Positions 1-14,533 are shown, counted from the stretch's first letter. The stretch is 64,000 bases of DNA from Orthonyx spaldingii (GCA_013397795.1 VZTJ01004286.1:3567138-3631137), one strand, 5' to 3'. Program-made: numbers and translations. The notes: generated from the letters alone by a model not told the origin.

Positions 1-1099
1 TTCTTGGCATTGCAACAATGCATAGTTTTCTGTTGTCTCTGGAACCACTCAGGCCTGTAATGAATGGAGTACCAGTGATTGGAAACGGTCCTTTTAAGCG
101 GATGTTTCCATTAATTTGCTTTCCTCCTTAAACCTTGTAATGCTTTTTTTCAAGTGTCGGCAGAAGGGCTGAAGCATCTCTTGATCTTGCAGATTGTGTG
201 TCCATGTGGACCAGTCCAGGCACTGCATGGAATTTCCAACACAATATTCACTTGTTCTCCAAGCTCTCAATGTTTTGATTAGTTCATTTCACTGGTACTA
301 AAGAGGGAAGACATCCAAGGTCTACATTTTTAAAAGCGATCGCAGACAGTAATTCTGTTCACAAACATGGTACGTACAGCTGATTTTCAGAAAAGCTGAG
401 GTCACCTCCTTCTCCATGACTCCAGGCAAAGTTATGGGAGCTTGATGTCCCCAAAGAACTGAGAAAAATAGTGGTTACCCTTTAAAATATCAAATGTTTA
501 GAGTTGATTAGGACGCTTCAATTAAAACAAAGCTTTAGAAAATTATTTGTCAACACCAAAACCCTGTGAAAAATCAGATGAATTTAGACCATCCCTTACA
601 CCGTCTCCCCTTCTTGCTCTGTGATTTACCCAAATCATAAGAACTCTACTGGTTTAAACATCCCAGTGGTCAGGATAGCTCACATATGTGTGAACTGGAA
701 TTACAACCTTCAGCTGAATGTGTCTGAGCAGCGATTCAGTCTTGAATCTCCCACACCCAAAGGCCCAAATTCCAGGATATTAGCAAGATAGAAACAGTTG
801 TCAGGCATCTATCTTGTTTTGTTGGAGAGAAAAAGGTGGGAAAAAAGAGAGAGAAAGGGAGAGAAAAAACCCTTGGCTTCATCCCAGTGTGGAAACCTTT
901 TCCCATCTCAATTTAGCTGAAAAAAAGAGCCAAGACTAACAGCCAATGCGTAGTAACATAGGGACCCCATTCAGAAAACTGTCTAATCCCATACTTAACT
1001 GTACCTATGGCTATGGGTTATGTTCAAACTTGCATGTTTGACGGGATTTGGATGGAGTTAGGTGGAAACTTGAAGATCTGGAGAAGTAAGCCTGTATTA
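1..1099. other. Intergenic, nothing recognised
   Basis: AT-rich sequence without coding signal. A purine-rich GA stretch lies at about 843-870. Confidence 0.7.
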
Positions 1100-1297
1100 G
1101 GATGGTTGGTGAGGCCCTGGCACAGGCTGCCCAGAGAAGCTGTGGCTGCAGCATCCCTGGGAGTGTTCAAGGTCAGGTTGGATGGGGCTTGGAGCAACCT
1201 GGAAGAGTGGAAGATGTCCCTGCCCCATGGCAGGGGGTTGGAATGAGATGATCTTTAAAGGCCCCCCTGCAATTCAAACCATTCCAGGATTCTATGA
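1100..1297 (+). mobile_element. CR1 LINE 3' end fragment
   Basis: GTGAGGCCCTGGCACAGGCT, GCCCAGAGAAGCTGTGGCTG, TTGGATGGGGCTTGGAGCAA and ATTCTATGAT in order are the characteristic avian CR1 3' end. A short open frame across it is not a gene. Confidence 0.92.
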
Positions 1298-4141
1298 TAA
1301 AAGAGGGATATCCTGGATCTGATTTGCTTTTGCACCACTTCAGCAGAGAAGTCCCACGTTCCCATGCTCCCAGACGTGCTGGACGTGTTTTGATGAGCTC
1401 ACAGAAATGCGGGGTTGGCTGGGACCTGGGAGGTCACTCAGCCAAGCTGCTGCAGCGAGGCCAAGACCATCCCTGACGTGTATTTGCCTGCACAGTTACT
1501 GCAAACCTCTTCCCAAGGGGCTCGCTGACTTCCCTCTTCGCATTTAGGGATTCACAAGCTCTGTGGTTGGGAGGCACTGCCTGACGTCCGAGCCACACCA
1601 CCTCAGCCACAAACCCTGTGGGACAGAGAGGGTTCATTCCCATTAGATAACCCTCTGGAGCTGTGCCCCTCTCCCAGCCCTCTGTCCCATCCACTGCTCA
1701 GCTGTGGATGGGACCCAACAATCCCTGCTGACCGCTCTCATGGCTACACATCAAGTGACCCTGCGCTCTTTCTCCCAGGTCATTTTTCTAGAATTTGTCA
1801 GACTGTGTTGAACGGGGGCTCTCAAAATCCTTCCCAAATTCCCCAGGTCCAATATGGGGAGGTGCTGGAGGACCTACAAATCCCAGTGGCCACGTGGAGT
1901 GACCCATTATTTGGGGGTTCTCACACTGACATAATGGCATCGTTGTTTGTAAAAGAAATATGCTGAGATTCAGGCATGACTCTGCCCCACAGGATCAGAG
2001 GGTGATTTAATATTTTAAACTATGCAACTTGGCTTTTAACAGTTTCTGCAGGGTGCAAGGGGACTTACAAGATAGCACTGTATTATTCACTACCATGGGC
2101 CACCTTCTGAATATTATAAACCTTAATTTACTTTTTTTATAATCTGAATGGACTTTTTAAGTATATCTAAGGGAATTGGAGTGAGGAGAAACATTGCTTA
2201 ATTCAGCCATTGCATCCTTAAAGCCAGATTGGAAACATGGAAACCATATGTGAGCTTTTAGCTAATAAAATAAAATGCCAAAATGTGGCGGCTAAAGCTA
2301 TTGCACCCAAAATATAATTGCACATATGCTCATTTACTCACTTATAATCAAAACATTAAAAATAAAAAAAAAAAATCTTTGATACTCAGACTAGGTGTAA
2401 CTGTTGGACTAAGTTATTTTACAAAATTATTTTACATGGAAAGAATGTGCATGGGTTTTTCTAATGGCAATATGAAAAGCAAACTGTATAAATACAGCCA
2501 CACACAGCAGCAATTGATAATGTTTCACCTGAACACAAAAAAAGTCCTCAAAATCCTTTAGCAAGCCAATTTTATGTTCATTTTACTATAAAGTAATCTT
2601 ACTTTTAGGTGGCGCTAGGCTACATATTAATGGTAAATGTGTGTTTTATGCTGAGTGTTGGTTTTCTTAGTGGAACATTCATTTTCATTACTAGGAACCC
2701 TAAAGAGATATTTAGCCTTGCCAAAGGTGTCAGAACTGCAATCATCTCTTTGCTTAAACACTTCATCCCTCATGTCCTGACTGTCTCTAAAACATTAGTT
2801 TTAGCTGGTTTTAGCCTCTCCTCAATCCAAGTTTTACTGTCCCAGAACTGATTGGAAGCCTCATGGAGATGTTGAAAATGGTCTGTTTAAAAATCAGTCA
2901 AGGACCCTGCTTCTCAAGCAGAGGTTAAGGATCGTATAGTCCTTTTCCTCCTCCTATTTTTTGCTCTGATATCACTTCCCTGAATCCAAGGAATCTCAGC
3001 TCAGCTTGGGCAGCAGAAAAGGGATTTGCAGCATGTGGTCCCTCGGGAGATGTTTGCTGAAGCCACACAGGGATGGGCAAAGAACATTGTTGGCATCAAT
3101 CTTGGACGCCGAGGTCTAGCGCAGGGCTGAACCACTGATGGGGCCACAATAAATTCCCTTTTCCTGTGGATTAGCTGTCAAGAGTGGGAAGCAGGAGGAG
3201 CAGCCTTGCTCTCTCTGACCGATAGACTGCACTAAAACTTGTCTGAGCACAATCCTCACCCCAGTGTGCAGCGAGGTGCCGTTGTCTGGCTGGAAATAAC
3301 AGGAGCAGCTCTTTAACTCTGGAAGCAGTGACCTTCCTGGTGCTGCCCTCGCCAGGGGCAGCCCCATGCCTGATCCAAAGCATCGCTCCCAAGGCCAATG
3401 CAAAGTTCCTAGAAATTAGCCAAAGTGACTGAAAAAATGCGTGACTTTCGTGAAAAATTTGATTTTTCAATCTCCAGCACTTTATTTTGTTAGAAACATG
3501 AGAGAAAGGGGTAAAAATTATAATGTGCCTTCTAAAAGGATGAGAGAGGAAGGAAAATTAATTAGTAGGGAAGCAATTGGATGGGAATGTGGGTTAAGTG
3601 GCTGGCTCTGCCACTGGCCTTTCGCAACCATGGCCAACATCCATAATTCTTCCTCTCTCCGACCTCCATGTCCCTCCTGCCCCCATCTTCCATCTGTACA
3701 ACAGCTCCCATCTGTAAAGTGTTTCCATTGTTTGTCTCAAGGGCTTGATGGCTTTTGACTCTGTGCAGCGCATTGCACAATGGCTTCTGGATGCGATTTT
3801 ATAAACAGCAAATATAATTAGAAGACTTTTAGGGAGACTAATGAAAAAACTTTAGGAATAATCTGTTTAAAGTGAATTTGAAAGTGAAAAGCTGACATGC
3901 AGATGCAGTGCTGGGATATCTTTAAGACAGGCTAGCCAAGAAATTGGCCCTTGTTTATTTTCTTATGTGATAAGTTCGATAGCAAAAATGTTGGATTTTT
4001 TTTAAAATTATAAGATCAGATGGAGCAGCCAAAGGAATGAGTGAAGTCAGATCAAAGATGATAAATTGAGTCTGATGAGATGAAGACTTTACCTATTTCA
4101 AGTACCCAACTGAAAGTCTAATTTTGCAGAAAATTCTTTCT

Positions 4142-4203
4142 TAAAAAAAAAATAAAGAGAGAGAGGAAGAAAAAAAACACAAGAGAAATGAAAAAAAAAA
4201 AAG
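4142..4203 (+). repeat. Purine-rich simple sequence (A/GA)
   Basis: Poly-A tracts interrupted by GAGAGAGAGG and AGAGAAATG; nearly all purine over 60 bases. Confidence 0.8.
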
Positions 4204-5942
4204 CATGCCATAGCCAATAAGTTGTGAAAAACTCTGGAGACTGGCACTTTCAAATGCTTGGCAGGTTATTAAGCCAATTTTTATTTAGTCCACTATAACT
4301 GTTGGAGGGTCTGTGATTCCCAACTGTTTCACATCAGAGAATGAAAACAACTATAGCCCAGCCAAGACCACATTGGTGACTGCCAGCCCCTTTATGTGCC
4401 AAACATGAAAGCAACAAGTCCAGATGCTTTGATCCCAGCATTTTTGGATTTAACCCAGAATGTTTTTAACTCATGTTAGGACAACATACATTATAACTGG
4501 GAATCAATCAATAGCACTGTGACCTTCAAACGCAGTAAATGTTTGGAGTTAGTTTCTGAGCATGTAATCTAAATTGGGGATTGGAAGTTGGAAGCAATCC
4601 TAACCTAACAAAAAAGAAAAAAAAAAAAAGTATATCAGGTTAAAATCTGGAGTTGCAAGGAAGCAACAAATGAAGGTTTAATTGTCTCGGGAAAGATTAT
4701 CAGGCACTGGAGATGCAGCTGATGTGGAGGGAGGGCTGGAAAAGCCCAAGGAGCAAAGCAGAGCCATCCCGTCCACCCGAGCATGGTGGAGAAACAATAA
4801 ATGGGATAATATGAGAGAAATAAATACGGACCAGCCCTTGCCCACTCTGGACATGGTTGGTTTTCAGTCCACGCTGAGGGTCTACAGGGCAGGGCGGCAC
4901 AAATGGGTGAGGAGATGCCCGTGGGAAACAGGCATGGAAAACCCATCCATGCATCCCAGGAACGTTTATGCCCAGGATCTGCATCCTGGACATCTCACAT
5001 GAATCCTGAATGACAGTCCCATGCTGAGGGACTCCTTCAGGAAACTTTGTGGCGAAGGAAAAAAAATAACAAATTTATTGCAAATCTCTCTGTGTTATAC
5101 GCCAGGCTTTAGCCTGTCTTATAGACAAACACCGTGATCCCTGTAACCTTCACTCTGCTGCTACATCAGTGGAGCAACACCTGATGTGCATCGATTTAAA
5201 CCAAGGGCTGACCTCTACAGGGAAGAAGTGGCTTCAAAAGGTAATTAAAATAATTTAATCTCTTTTTCTTTTTGTCTTCTGCAACATGATTTAATTGTAT
5301 TGCCACTAAATACCAGTCTAGACAAGGTCTTGTTAAAAGTTTTTAAATCCCTGAGTAGTTTTTACCTATTAGTGATGGTGAGTAGCTGTTGGCATCTGGA
5401 CCAAGCTCATCCAAAGCTCTCTTATAGTAGTGCTTCCAAGCCCTATCACAAGGCATAAAAAAAACCCCAAAAAGACAAAATTAGGGAAAAAAAGGCATTC
5501 TCCAGCTAGAAAAGCAAGCTAATTTTAGCAAATATGAAATAATGCGAATCACAAATTGTCAGACAGCTGTGTCAATAAAATACCAACCCCATGCCCAACC
5601 TGGTTGTCGCCTGCAGTTGTGGGGACACAGGAACAGTGGTGATGGCAAAAACGTCTCCATCCTTTTAGTGTAATGCAGGGAAAGGAGACAACCTTGGGCA
5701 CATGGAAGCCACTGGGAGAGGACACACTGCCCTCAGGCTGGAGTGTCACCTGCTGGTGGGGAAACTCCTGTCCCAGTGAACACGGGGTGCAGGGGCAGGG
5801 CTGGGCAGTGAAGGAGATCCCCAGAAGGGATTCTGGAGGCAGGCAGAGGCAGCATCACCCCTGGGCTGAGCCTGGGTGTGGTTGTGTGAGCAGCAAACCC
5901 CTGTCAGAAGGGGCTGTGTTCCTCATGCTTTTGCTTTTGCTT

Positions 5943-6057
5943 CTCACACCTGTATTTCTCACACTTTGACCTCTCGCTCCTGTATTTCCTCACACCTGTA
6001 TTTCTCACACCTTGGCCTCTCCTGTATTCCTCACACCTGTACTCCCTGTGGCCTCTG
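5943..6057. repeat. Short minisatellite, about 2.6 copies of a 41-46 base unit
   Basis: CTCACACCTGTA recurs at 5943, 5989 and 6030. The first two copies also share TTTCTCACAC and a GCCTCTC or GACCTCTC segment. Copy lengths are 46 and 41, the third is partial. Confidence 0.85.
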
Positions 6058-9000
6058 AGCACAGAACCTGCCCCCTCTCTCCTTTTCCAGTGCACCGTAT
6101 TCTCAGTGGCCCATTTTTAAGAAAAGGGAAGATGCATCAAGTGGGATCACAGGGGATCCCAAACTGTTTTCATGAGCCTCCAGCCCTTCACTGCCAGAAA
6201 AAGCACGTTTTGTCAATACTCGGAGAAAATAACATGGTGGTAGATAATTGCCCTCATTTGTCAGTCTGAGCTGATGACTTTCCCGTTTCATTTCCTCCTG
6301 TGTAATGTTATAGGGGACATATATGAGATATTCAGCAAGGACTGAAGCAGGGAAGTCTGCAGGAGTGTTTAGTGGGAGGTCAGGAATTTTTAAGAGGTAT
6401 TATTACAAGGCGGTGTGGTTTGGGTCATGTTTCTTGTAGACATCTTGTCAGGAAACTTTTTGAATAATAAATTATAATCTTTTTATATATTGTACAAGCT
6501 TATTAAACTTAATCTTTAAACATAAAACTGAATTTTGAAAATATCATCAGACAAGCTCAGAAACTAAACAAACAACACAGAAACATAAAAAAGAAGAGAA
6601 ATAAAACATATGCTGGCCAGAGTTTTGAAGACAGTAGCCACAGCACAGCAGATTTTAATTAGCAGCTACCTGCAGTGGCAGTGGCCTGGGATGAAATGTT
6701 TTGATGTGTGTAAATGTTTCTATAAAACAGTTGAAGCTTTCTTAGATCCTGTATCATTTTTTCCCTGAGCATTGCGGTTTTCCAGCATGGACATTTCACA
6801 GACTGGGATCTCAGGAAGATCTAAAGTCTTTGCTTTCTGGCTTTGTTTCTCCAATAGTAAAGTGAGGACACTTTATTTACTATGAAAGGCTTTTAATGCT
6901 TCCAAAAACCCAGTATTTAATGACTGGGTAGGACGAGCAGTTGTGGTAGCAATAGTTGAAGGCACAATCTTACCATAAATCCTGCTCACACTCTGACTTG
7001 AAAAATAACTCCATATATTGTGATACAGAATTTCTATTTGAAATATTTCTGCTGTGCCATCTTTTGTTAAAAATATTCTTTAGCTTAAACAGCACAGACC
7101 TTTCTCAGAAGTGTAAAACAAGCAATTTCTGTTCATTCTGCCAAGTACCTCCTGCAAGTGGCTGGGCACTGCTGAGTGTGACTTACCCAGGACACTTCAC
7201 AAACCGAATCCTCAAAGGTGGCTTGGTGACCACAGCTCCAGCCCTGCTGGGATTTCCTCATGGCAGGATCTCAGCTCTGGTTTGCCTGTGCGGAAATTTG
7301 TTTTATCATCACCTCTTCCCTTCCAGATGGGTCAGGACTGTGTGAAATCATGGCAAAAAGCACTAATGGAGGCACTGACATCACTTTGTGTCCCAAAAAG
7401 ACATGGGATGAAGAGGTGGGTTTTGAAAACCTTTTGGCGAAGGAGGAGATGCCCAGCACCATGCTCATCCCTTGTTCATCCCAAGGGACTGACTGCATGG
7501 CACAGAAAGAGATGGAAAGGCAAGACCAATTCAGTCTGTGAGTCAGGACTTCATGGTAAGGGCTGCTAATGTCTGATAAAGTCGGGAGAAAGTCCGTCTT
7601 CCTGAGAACAGCCTGATTTATATGATTTATAAAGGCTGAGATGTGCACTTAGCTACAGAAATGCTGCCCCAGTCAGGCAGGTGGCTGCTGATTCTGCTTA
7701 AAGGAATGGCAGCAAATCATTGGGATATCCCCTAATTTATGTGCACTGTGGATCTAAATGGGGAAGACAGTCTGTGTAAGTGTGTATGTGTGTCGCACCT
7801 CCTGTGCCTTGGTGCTCATTTCTGGGCTCGTATTTCTGCCCTGAATTTCCTGGAGCCCAAAACGAAAGATCTTGTCTTGCAGTCCAGAGCTCCACCCACA
7901 TCCCCAGGAGACATCAGATGCAGAGGATGCACCATGTCCTGTCCTGATTTACACCCTACACAGTCCAGCCCTGCCCCATGCTGGCAGCTGGCACCTGGTG
8001 AGTAGATAATATTTACAGAGATATAAATCAGGGAGCCCCTTTCCAATGTAAATAGTACCAAAAGGATTTGACCCTAGGTACTAATTTCCTGTCTTAATCT
8101 GTAGCCTAATAGAGTGTTCCTGTAAAATGCAAGTTTTCTTCAAAGGTACATTTTTTCAAACTCTTGATGGAGGTCGATGAGATGATGGATTGTGAATCAC
8201 CAGCCTCAGAGTGCGGGTGAATGTGATTCAGGCATTGTTACATATTAGAGATAACTACAGATTTGTGTTATCTGCTGTGGCAGATTTAATTGCTGGCTCT
8301 TGGTGTCATCTCAGAACTGAATATACACAAAGCTTTTTAGTGGGAAATCTGATCTCACCTGGGGGCGTCTTCTCTCTACAGTCATTCTTCTCCATCCCAG
8401 GAAATCCTTGTATTCATCAGTACCACAGCAGTTCTTGATGAAAATTAATCTTCAGTGGTCATGAAGAGGTGCTAGAAGGCCTGGGATGAATGGGCAGGTG
8501 GACAGGACAGTGTGGGGGATATCAAGGAACCGAGAGTTTATTCTCTGCTAATTACTTGTGTTTGAATTTCTGACCATTTCTGCCTATTTTTGTAAATTCT
8601 CCAAGATAAGAAGAATAACACTATATTGGTGCAGAGATGCCCATATTGGCTCTTGTCTTATTTTTGGATCTGTTGGTCTTCCTATAACACAAATAATAAC
8701 TACGGAATACTACCGGACACTGGGGATCCTTTAAAATTTTTATTTCAAAGTGAGTTCCAGACCCAGGCTTAGAACAAGAATTTCTGGCATGGGCACAGAA
8801 AGGAAAGGGAGTTGTATGATCCTTTAATTAACCATGGAGCAGGCAAGACACATTGGCAAAGCCCATCGAGAGGCTGCTGCTTCCAGCAAAGCACTACAAG
8901 GGGACCTTGCATTCTCCTGGAGGAAACATCCTTGCAGCTGAACCACACAGCCCATCAGCTCCACATAACTGGCTGGATTTATCCTCTGCAAATTCTCATC

Positions 9001-12000
9001 CCCATGTACAGAGTCAGTCCAATGTTGTTAAGCTTGTGAAATTTGATGGGCTCACAGCACGAGGCAGTTTAGCTGCCGCTATGTGAGATCTCATCTATGT
9101 TCAGGTTTATTGAAAACCTTATGTCCCATCTGTTTCTGGATGCTCCTTTCATGTTCCCCATCTCTTTAGGCTCTCTTTTCCAAAGAGCTCGCTGGGTCCA
9201 TGTGGACTTAATAAGCGATTTTGGTGTGTGCATATAAGCGCGAGGACCAAGATGTCTTGTTTCATAAGAGTCTGTCACTGATTTATTCCCCCTTCTGCTG
9301 CCCTGCTTCCTGCTCGTTTCTCCTCACACTTCCAGAGCGAGGGACGCTGTTTACATTAAGGATGTTTCTTGTGTTTACAGATGGGACAGCATTTGTAAAT
9401 GATTCCAAAGAGTTGTTGGTTCCAAGGAGCCTCTTCAGGCTTTCAAGAAGGGCTCTCACCATGTTAGTGCTTCGTGCTCTCTGTTTGTTTTAAATTTGTT
9501 TTATATGTCCTAAAAACATCCCACGGGACCAGCCAGCTCCTGATGCTGTTATAACCTTCCCTCCCTAGCATTTTCTGATGGCTGGACAGCCAAGAATGCC
9601 TGTGGACACTGGATCCAGCAGCATTTGTCTTCTCCTTGTGTGGAATCGAGTGTGACACTCAGTCAGGGGGGTTTATTTCACAAAGGGATCATTCCACTTC
9701 CTCTCTCTCCCCCCCGTGTGTGTTGAGTCTCAAGTTGGGAACTGGGAGCACTGGAGTTTTATAAAAGCACTGCTTTTACCTTCAGCAAAAAGAGCAAAAC
9801 CACACTGGTTTTGTGTTTCATTGCTTTGTGATCTTCATCTTTTGAGTTCTACTTGAAAGACACATTTGCTGTTTTGGACATTTTCAATTTAATTAAAAAT
9901 ATATTCCAGGGATAGATCAGCCAGAGGCATGGCTCCTCCTGGAAGTCCTCCTGCCACTCATGGTGGATTTTGTGCTTCTCTTGACATCTGAACCATAGAG
10001 GAACACTGGAAATAAACACAGTTACCAGCTGGATGTACACGCACTTGTCATGGAAGAGTGGACATAAATTTGAATCGACTGCCATCCTTTTTATCCTGGG
10101 ATGCAGGGGAGTGTATTTTCCCTACCATCTTGACATAGTTTTGCATAGCCTAAAATAAAAAGCACATGTTTGCATGAAGGCGAAGTGCACCGATATCTAA
10201 ACTGTCAAAGAGGAACAGCGAGCAAGCCAAATATCTGTGGCTAAATGAGGCAGGAATTCAAAGCTGAGCACTGTTGATGAAGAAAATGCCAAATTCATTG
10301 TCATTGCTTGTAGTTTTTTATAAAGGAGGAGCGTTGTTGGCTGATCTCAGCAGGCAAATCTAACCTGGAGCATTGTTGAGACTGTGAGACCTGCAAATGC
10401 ATGTGGCAGCTGGCAGAACGGAGCTGATGGCTTTTGGAAAACCTCCCCTGAGCAGGAGGATTTCTATGTCTTCTAAGTCAAGGATTCAGCTCCTACTTGT
10501 TCAACAACTTTATCTAAATTATTCTAGACCCCGTTTCTTGGATGAGATGGAAAACTGAGGTCTTAACCTCCTGTTTTATGGAATTTTTTTAATCCAATTT
10601 TAAACTTCACAATGTCCCAATGTTCTTAGTAAATTGCTGACACTTATTCTCGGTCAAATCCTGGGGGAGTTTTTTTAACCATTTCTTCTCCAAAGTAAAT
10701 TCCCCTGGAAGGAATTGAACTCAGCATAAATATTTGTCTGAACAAGCACAGTGGGAGAAGTTTTAAAACACGCCGCACTTGCTGGAGCTTCTTATGCGTG
10801 TGAGAACTGTGGAAAGTAACTGAAGTCACTAAATAGATATTTAAAACCTCAGTTTTAGCAAAAAACATGTTCATTCGGAGATATGTACAGAGAAACTGTT
10901 GCAACCTGAAGCACAGAGAAGTTGCAGAGTTTGTTTAGAGAAGAATTTTGAATTAAACAGAGGAACCTTCCTAGGTATGAGTTTAATACACACAATTTAA
11001 TTTTTAAACATAATCCATGAAGCAGACTATAAGGTAGAGCTGCTGGTGGTGAAATGTTATACAGGAAAAGGTCTGAAACGAGCTGATACTTCTGTGATAA
11101 TGCAGCTTTGGATACTTGATTATTCTTTCCATTTCTGTTTTTACTATGCTCCATTACCAGTAAAATATGCAATGTCAGTCCAGCTCTACCGGTTTTGAAG
11201 TGCTGCTTGAGAATTGTAGGAATCTTTTGGCAGGAAAAATGTATCTTTCATATGAAATTCTGTAACTATCAAGATAATTTTTAAAAATATTTTCTTTCTC
11301 AAGGAACTGCAGATCAAGCACTGCTCTGCAAACTGACACTCTTGATGAAGCAATGAGCCCGAGCTGCCCGAAAGCAAAGTGAAGAGGCTACAAAAGTCCG
11401 TAAATTTGCTGTTATCTGAGTGCCTTTCCAAAAGGTACTTGAATTGATTTGTATTCTTGGAAATACCATTTTCTGGGTCAACACTGCAGGATGATGCTGC
11501 CAAAAAGCCCCTCATCCTTCTGGGGAAAGTGGCAGTTCAGATGTGGATGTGCCTGGCTGACACGAGCTGTTATCCCTCCTTTGGTCTGACAGCAGCTCCG
11601 TGGAAGGTGCCAACCTTTGGGATTCAGTTCCTGCTGCAATGGATTTGAGCAGGAGGTCCTTAGAGAGTCAATTTTCAAGCCCCTTGACCATCCATGCCTT
11701 GAGTTTTAATATTATTTCTACAAGCACCTCTGTTGTAAAGCACCTTTGATGTAAAAAGTTGGGTTCTCTCTCAGCCATTATGGGAAATATTATCTTTCAA
11801 AAGAAGGGCAGCATTTACATCTTTAAAAAATCAATTCAAGATCAGAAGCAATGACTTCCAATGCTATTTTTCTTTCAAGTTTTCAGTGAACCATCTGAGC
11901 TCAGCCAATAGTGGTGATCACTTCAGCTGATCAGTTCCTAGGTAGCCTCCACCGAGATGTATTTGGGTAAGGTACCATGCTATGCCAATATTGTTTTGCG

Positions 12001-13699
12001 GTGGACAATTTTCTGATGTTTGATTGCCTTGGGTAAGACATTTTTGGTGAATCATTATACCAAAATGCAAAGAAGGTAACTTGAGAAAGATGCTTATGTT
12101 TCTGTAGCACTTTGCAGCAGATGTCTCCTATTTACTGCTTTATTTTATTGCTTAATGACTGGATCTCGAGTAATTGAACGATTTGACAGATATTTATTTG
12201 TAAAACGTGATTCATTTAGTCAGACATTGTGAAACAGTTTCATGCCAGTTTTAGAGATTTTGGTAGAACTTTCTAAAGATGCAAACATTCAAGTAAATTG
12301 CTCATGTCAGTAGCACATCCACTTTTTACTGTTCTTTACTGCACACAAATATTTGAGTTGACAAAAAAGCGCTGGTGAACAGACTACAGGGACTTCTGAA
12401 CTTTAATCAACCACAAGCACTGGCAGGGTTCAGAAGTAATTTCCTAACTATGAATCACCTGCAGACAATGAATCACATTCTGGAGAAGACTGCCAAATAA
12501 AACAAGCCATCATGTATAGCTCGCATTGACTGGACTATGGAAAGGCCTTTGATTCACCTAGCTGAAAGAGAAGATGTGATGAAAGCACTGAAATAAAGGC
12601 ATAAAAGAATGTAGGAATCCCAAACCACATCTGCTAGCAGTGAATGGCGACATTTAAGTTCGACAAGGAAGATAAAAGAAAGCGAGGCTAAGCAAAATAG
12701 CAGGCAAGGAGACACTATCTTACTGGAAAAGACTTGCCTGGAGAAGAACTTCACAAAGCATTTCTGGGAAGAAGACCTTAGCTTAACTTCAACCATATGT
12801 GCGAGCTCAGATTTCGGCTGTGATGGAGCAGTTGTCTTTGTTGAACTGGCCAATGATCTCCAGGCAGTTTTTAGGGGAATTGAAGTGAAGGGAGAGTAGA
12901 GGAGACAAATAGCGGGGGAAGGCTGAGGGGAGAAGATGCTCTCTGGTCAGTCTGGTGCTTGCTGAGGTGAACAGAAATCTTCTCCGGGGATTCCAGAGGC
13001 CCGACTCCTGCTGCTGGAGAAGACGTGTTAGGTTTCCACCTCAAACAGAAAGGGGCCAAGAGTTTGGGTGCTAACAATCAAAAAAGGATGGGGTCTTGTA
13101 TAATGTTTTTCAGAGACAGCGCTGAATATAGGGATAGTGAAATAGGAGAAGGAACCGAAAACTTCCTGGAGACTGTAAAGAATCACACATAAGAGTAAGT
13201 CCTACCACAAAGAAAAGAAATAGAAGAAGGGATAAAATTGACTTTTTTTTACTCTTTTATTTCTTATGAGAGGTCTTTGGTCATGTTATCCAGAGCAGTG
13301 AGACAATAGCTGGTAAAGCAATGGCAGCGGAAGCAACGAGAGCCCTGCAATTATCTTCACTTTGATGATTCCCCTCTGGTTGTGCCAGTATTCAATAAAC
13401 CCTCAAATTGCATGCTGTAGCAGGAGAGTGAATTTACTGCAGCCAAAATCATATGAGTGCAATGAATCAAGACAGCCTTTCTGCACTGCTCAGGTCTGGC
13501 TCGTGCGTTCCGCTCCACAGACTAACACACGCTAAAAAAAAAGGTAAAGCTGAATTCCAAAATCCGTGTAGTGCCTACCAGCTAACAGAGCAGCACTGCC
13601 AGCATAAGGAGGTCAAAATTGGTACCTCTGCCTTGTTTTAGCTCCTGGATGTTTCTCAGCGTCTCAAACAGGCAGCAATTAGGTGAAAAACTGAATTTG

Positions 13700-14110
13700 C
13701 TTCACCGAAAGGAGCTGCGGTAGCCCGGCGCTGAGGTACTGGGCTGTAAAAAGCGCTCTTACAGGGGACTTTACAGACATCCAGCCTTATTTCCAGTTGG
13801 CGGCGGGCCCTTTGCTTTGATTTGTTTTGGGGAAGTGCGGTCTGAGCGCAGGGACCGTGAGCACTTCCCCGCGCAGCCACGAGAGAGCAGCCGGCAATTA
13901 GGGCTGGAGGGCTCGGGCTGCGCCGGGCGGCGCAGAAATTCATCCCCCGCGGCGCTCCGAGGAACCCTGCGCGCTCTTCCCTCCTCGCCCTGCGCTCTTC
14001 GAACAACACTGGAGTCAGGAATGCGAGCCGGGGTTCGCTAAACCCGCGCTCCTTGTTTTGAGCCGCGGCGAGGTTTGGCCGGGGATTGGTGCAGGGATGG
14101 GGTGGAGGCT
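13700..14110. promoter_or_regulatory. Isolated CpG island downstream of MECOM
   Basis: I count about 32 CpG between 13801 and 14100, near the number expected from its GC content, whereas the surrounding sequence is AT-rich and CpG-poor. Such an island usually marks an unmethylated promoter. No gene is recognised beside it. The 188-codon frame on the minus strand (13656..14222) is low-complexity Pro/Arg/Ala coding typical of chance frames in CpG islands. Confidence 0.7.
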
Positions 14111-14473
14111 GTGGATGCTGCCCCGGAGCAGGGATGGGGGAGTTTGTCCCCTGGCTTGGGATATTCTCGTTCAAAGCCAAGGGCTGCCTAATGACTGCTG
14201 GCAACATCGACAGCCCTTTCACGGCGGCAGCTCTGTACCTAAAAGTCTAAAAGTCAAGTTGTCCGTTTTCCTGTGTGCTGAATAATACTCAGGCATTGGC
14301 TGATCAAAGCGCTTGCCCCGTGAAATGCAGCTGAAATAAGTTTTCCACACTTTATTTCTCACATGTTAGATACATTGATAGAGACAAGAAACGTTGTGTG
14401 GACAAGCAGGCACGGGGAGGGGGTCTGTGGGGGTCTCTTGCCTGCTGCTGTCCCCGCCAGGGCACGTTCCATC

Positions 14474-14533
14474 GAATCACAGAATCATTCAGGTTGGAAA
14501 AGACCTCTAAAACCATCCAGTCCAACCATTCCT
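14474..14533 (-). mobile_element. CR1 LINE 3' end fragment, reverse orientation
   Basis: AATCACAGAATCATTCAGGT, TGGAAAAGACCTCTAAAACC and ATCCAGTCCAACC are the reverse complement of a CR1 tail. About 60 bases. Confidence 0.8.

Larger units (their letters stand above)
1298..13699. other. Intergenic region downstream of MECOM, no gene recognised
   Basis: About 12 kb with only short open frames in no consistent strand or splice context. Besides the minisatellite and purine tract listed separately, I see no repeat family. A block at about 12000-12300 is rich in homeodomain-like ATTA words but cannot be judged without comparison. Confidence 0.7.

Noticed and set aside
13656..14222. 188-codon open frame on the minus strand over the CpG island
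   Set aside because: Low-complexity Arg/Ala/Pro composition of the kind GC-rich DNA gives by chance; no recognisable domain.
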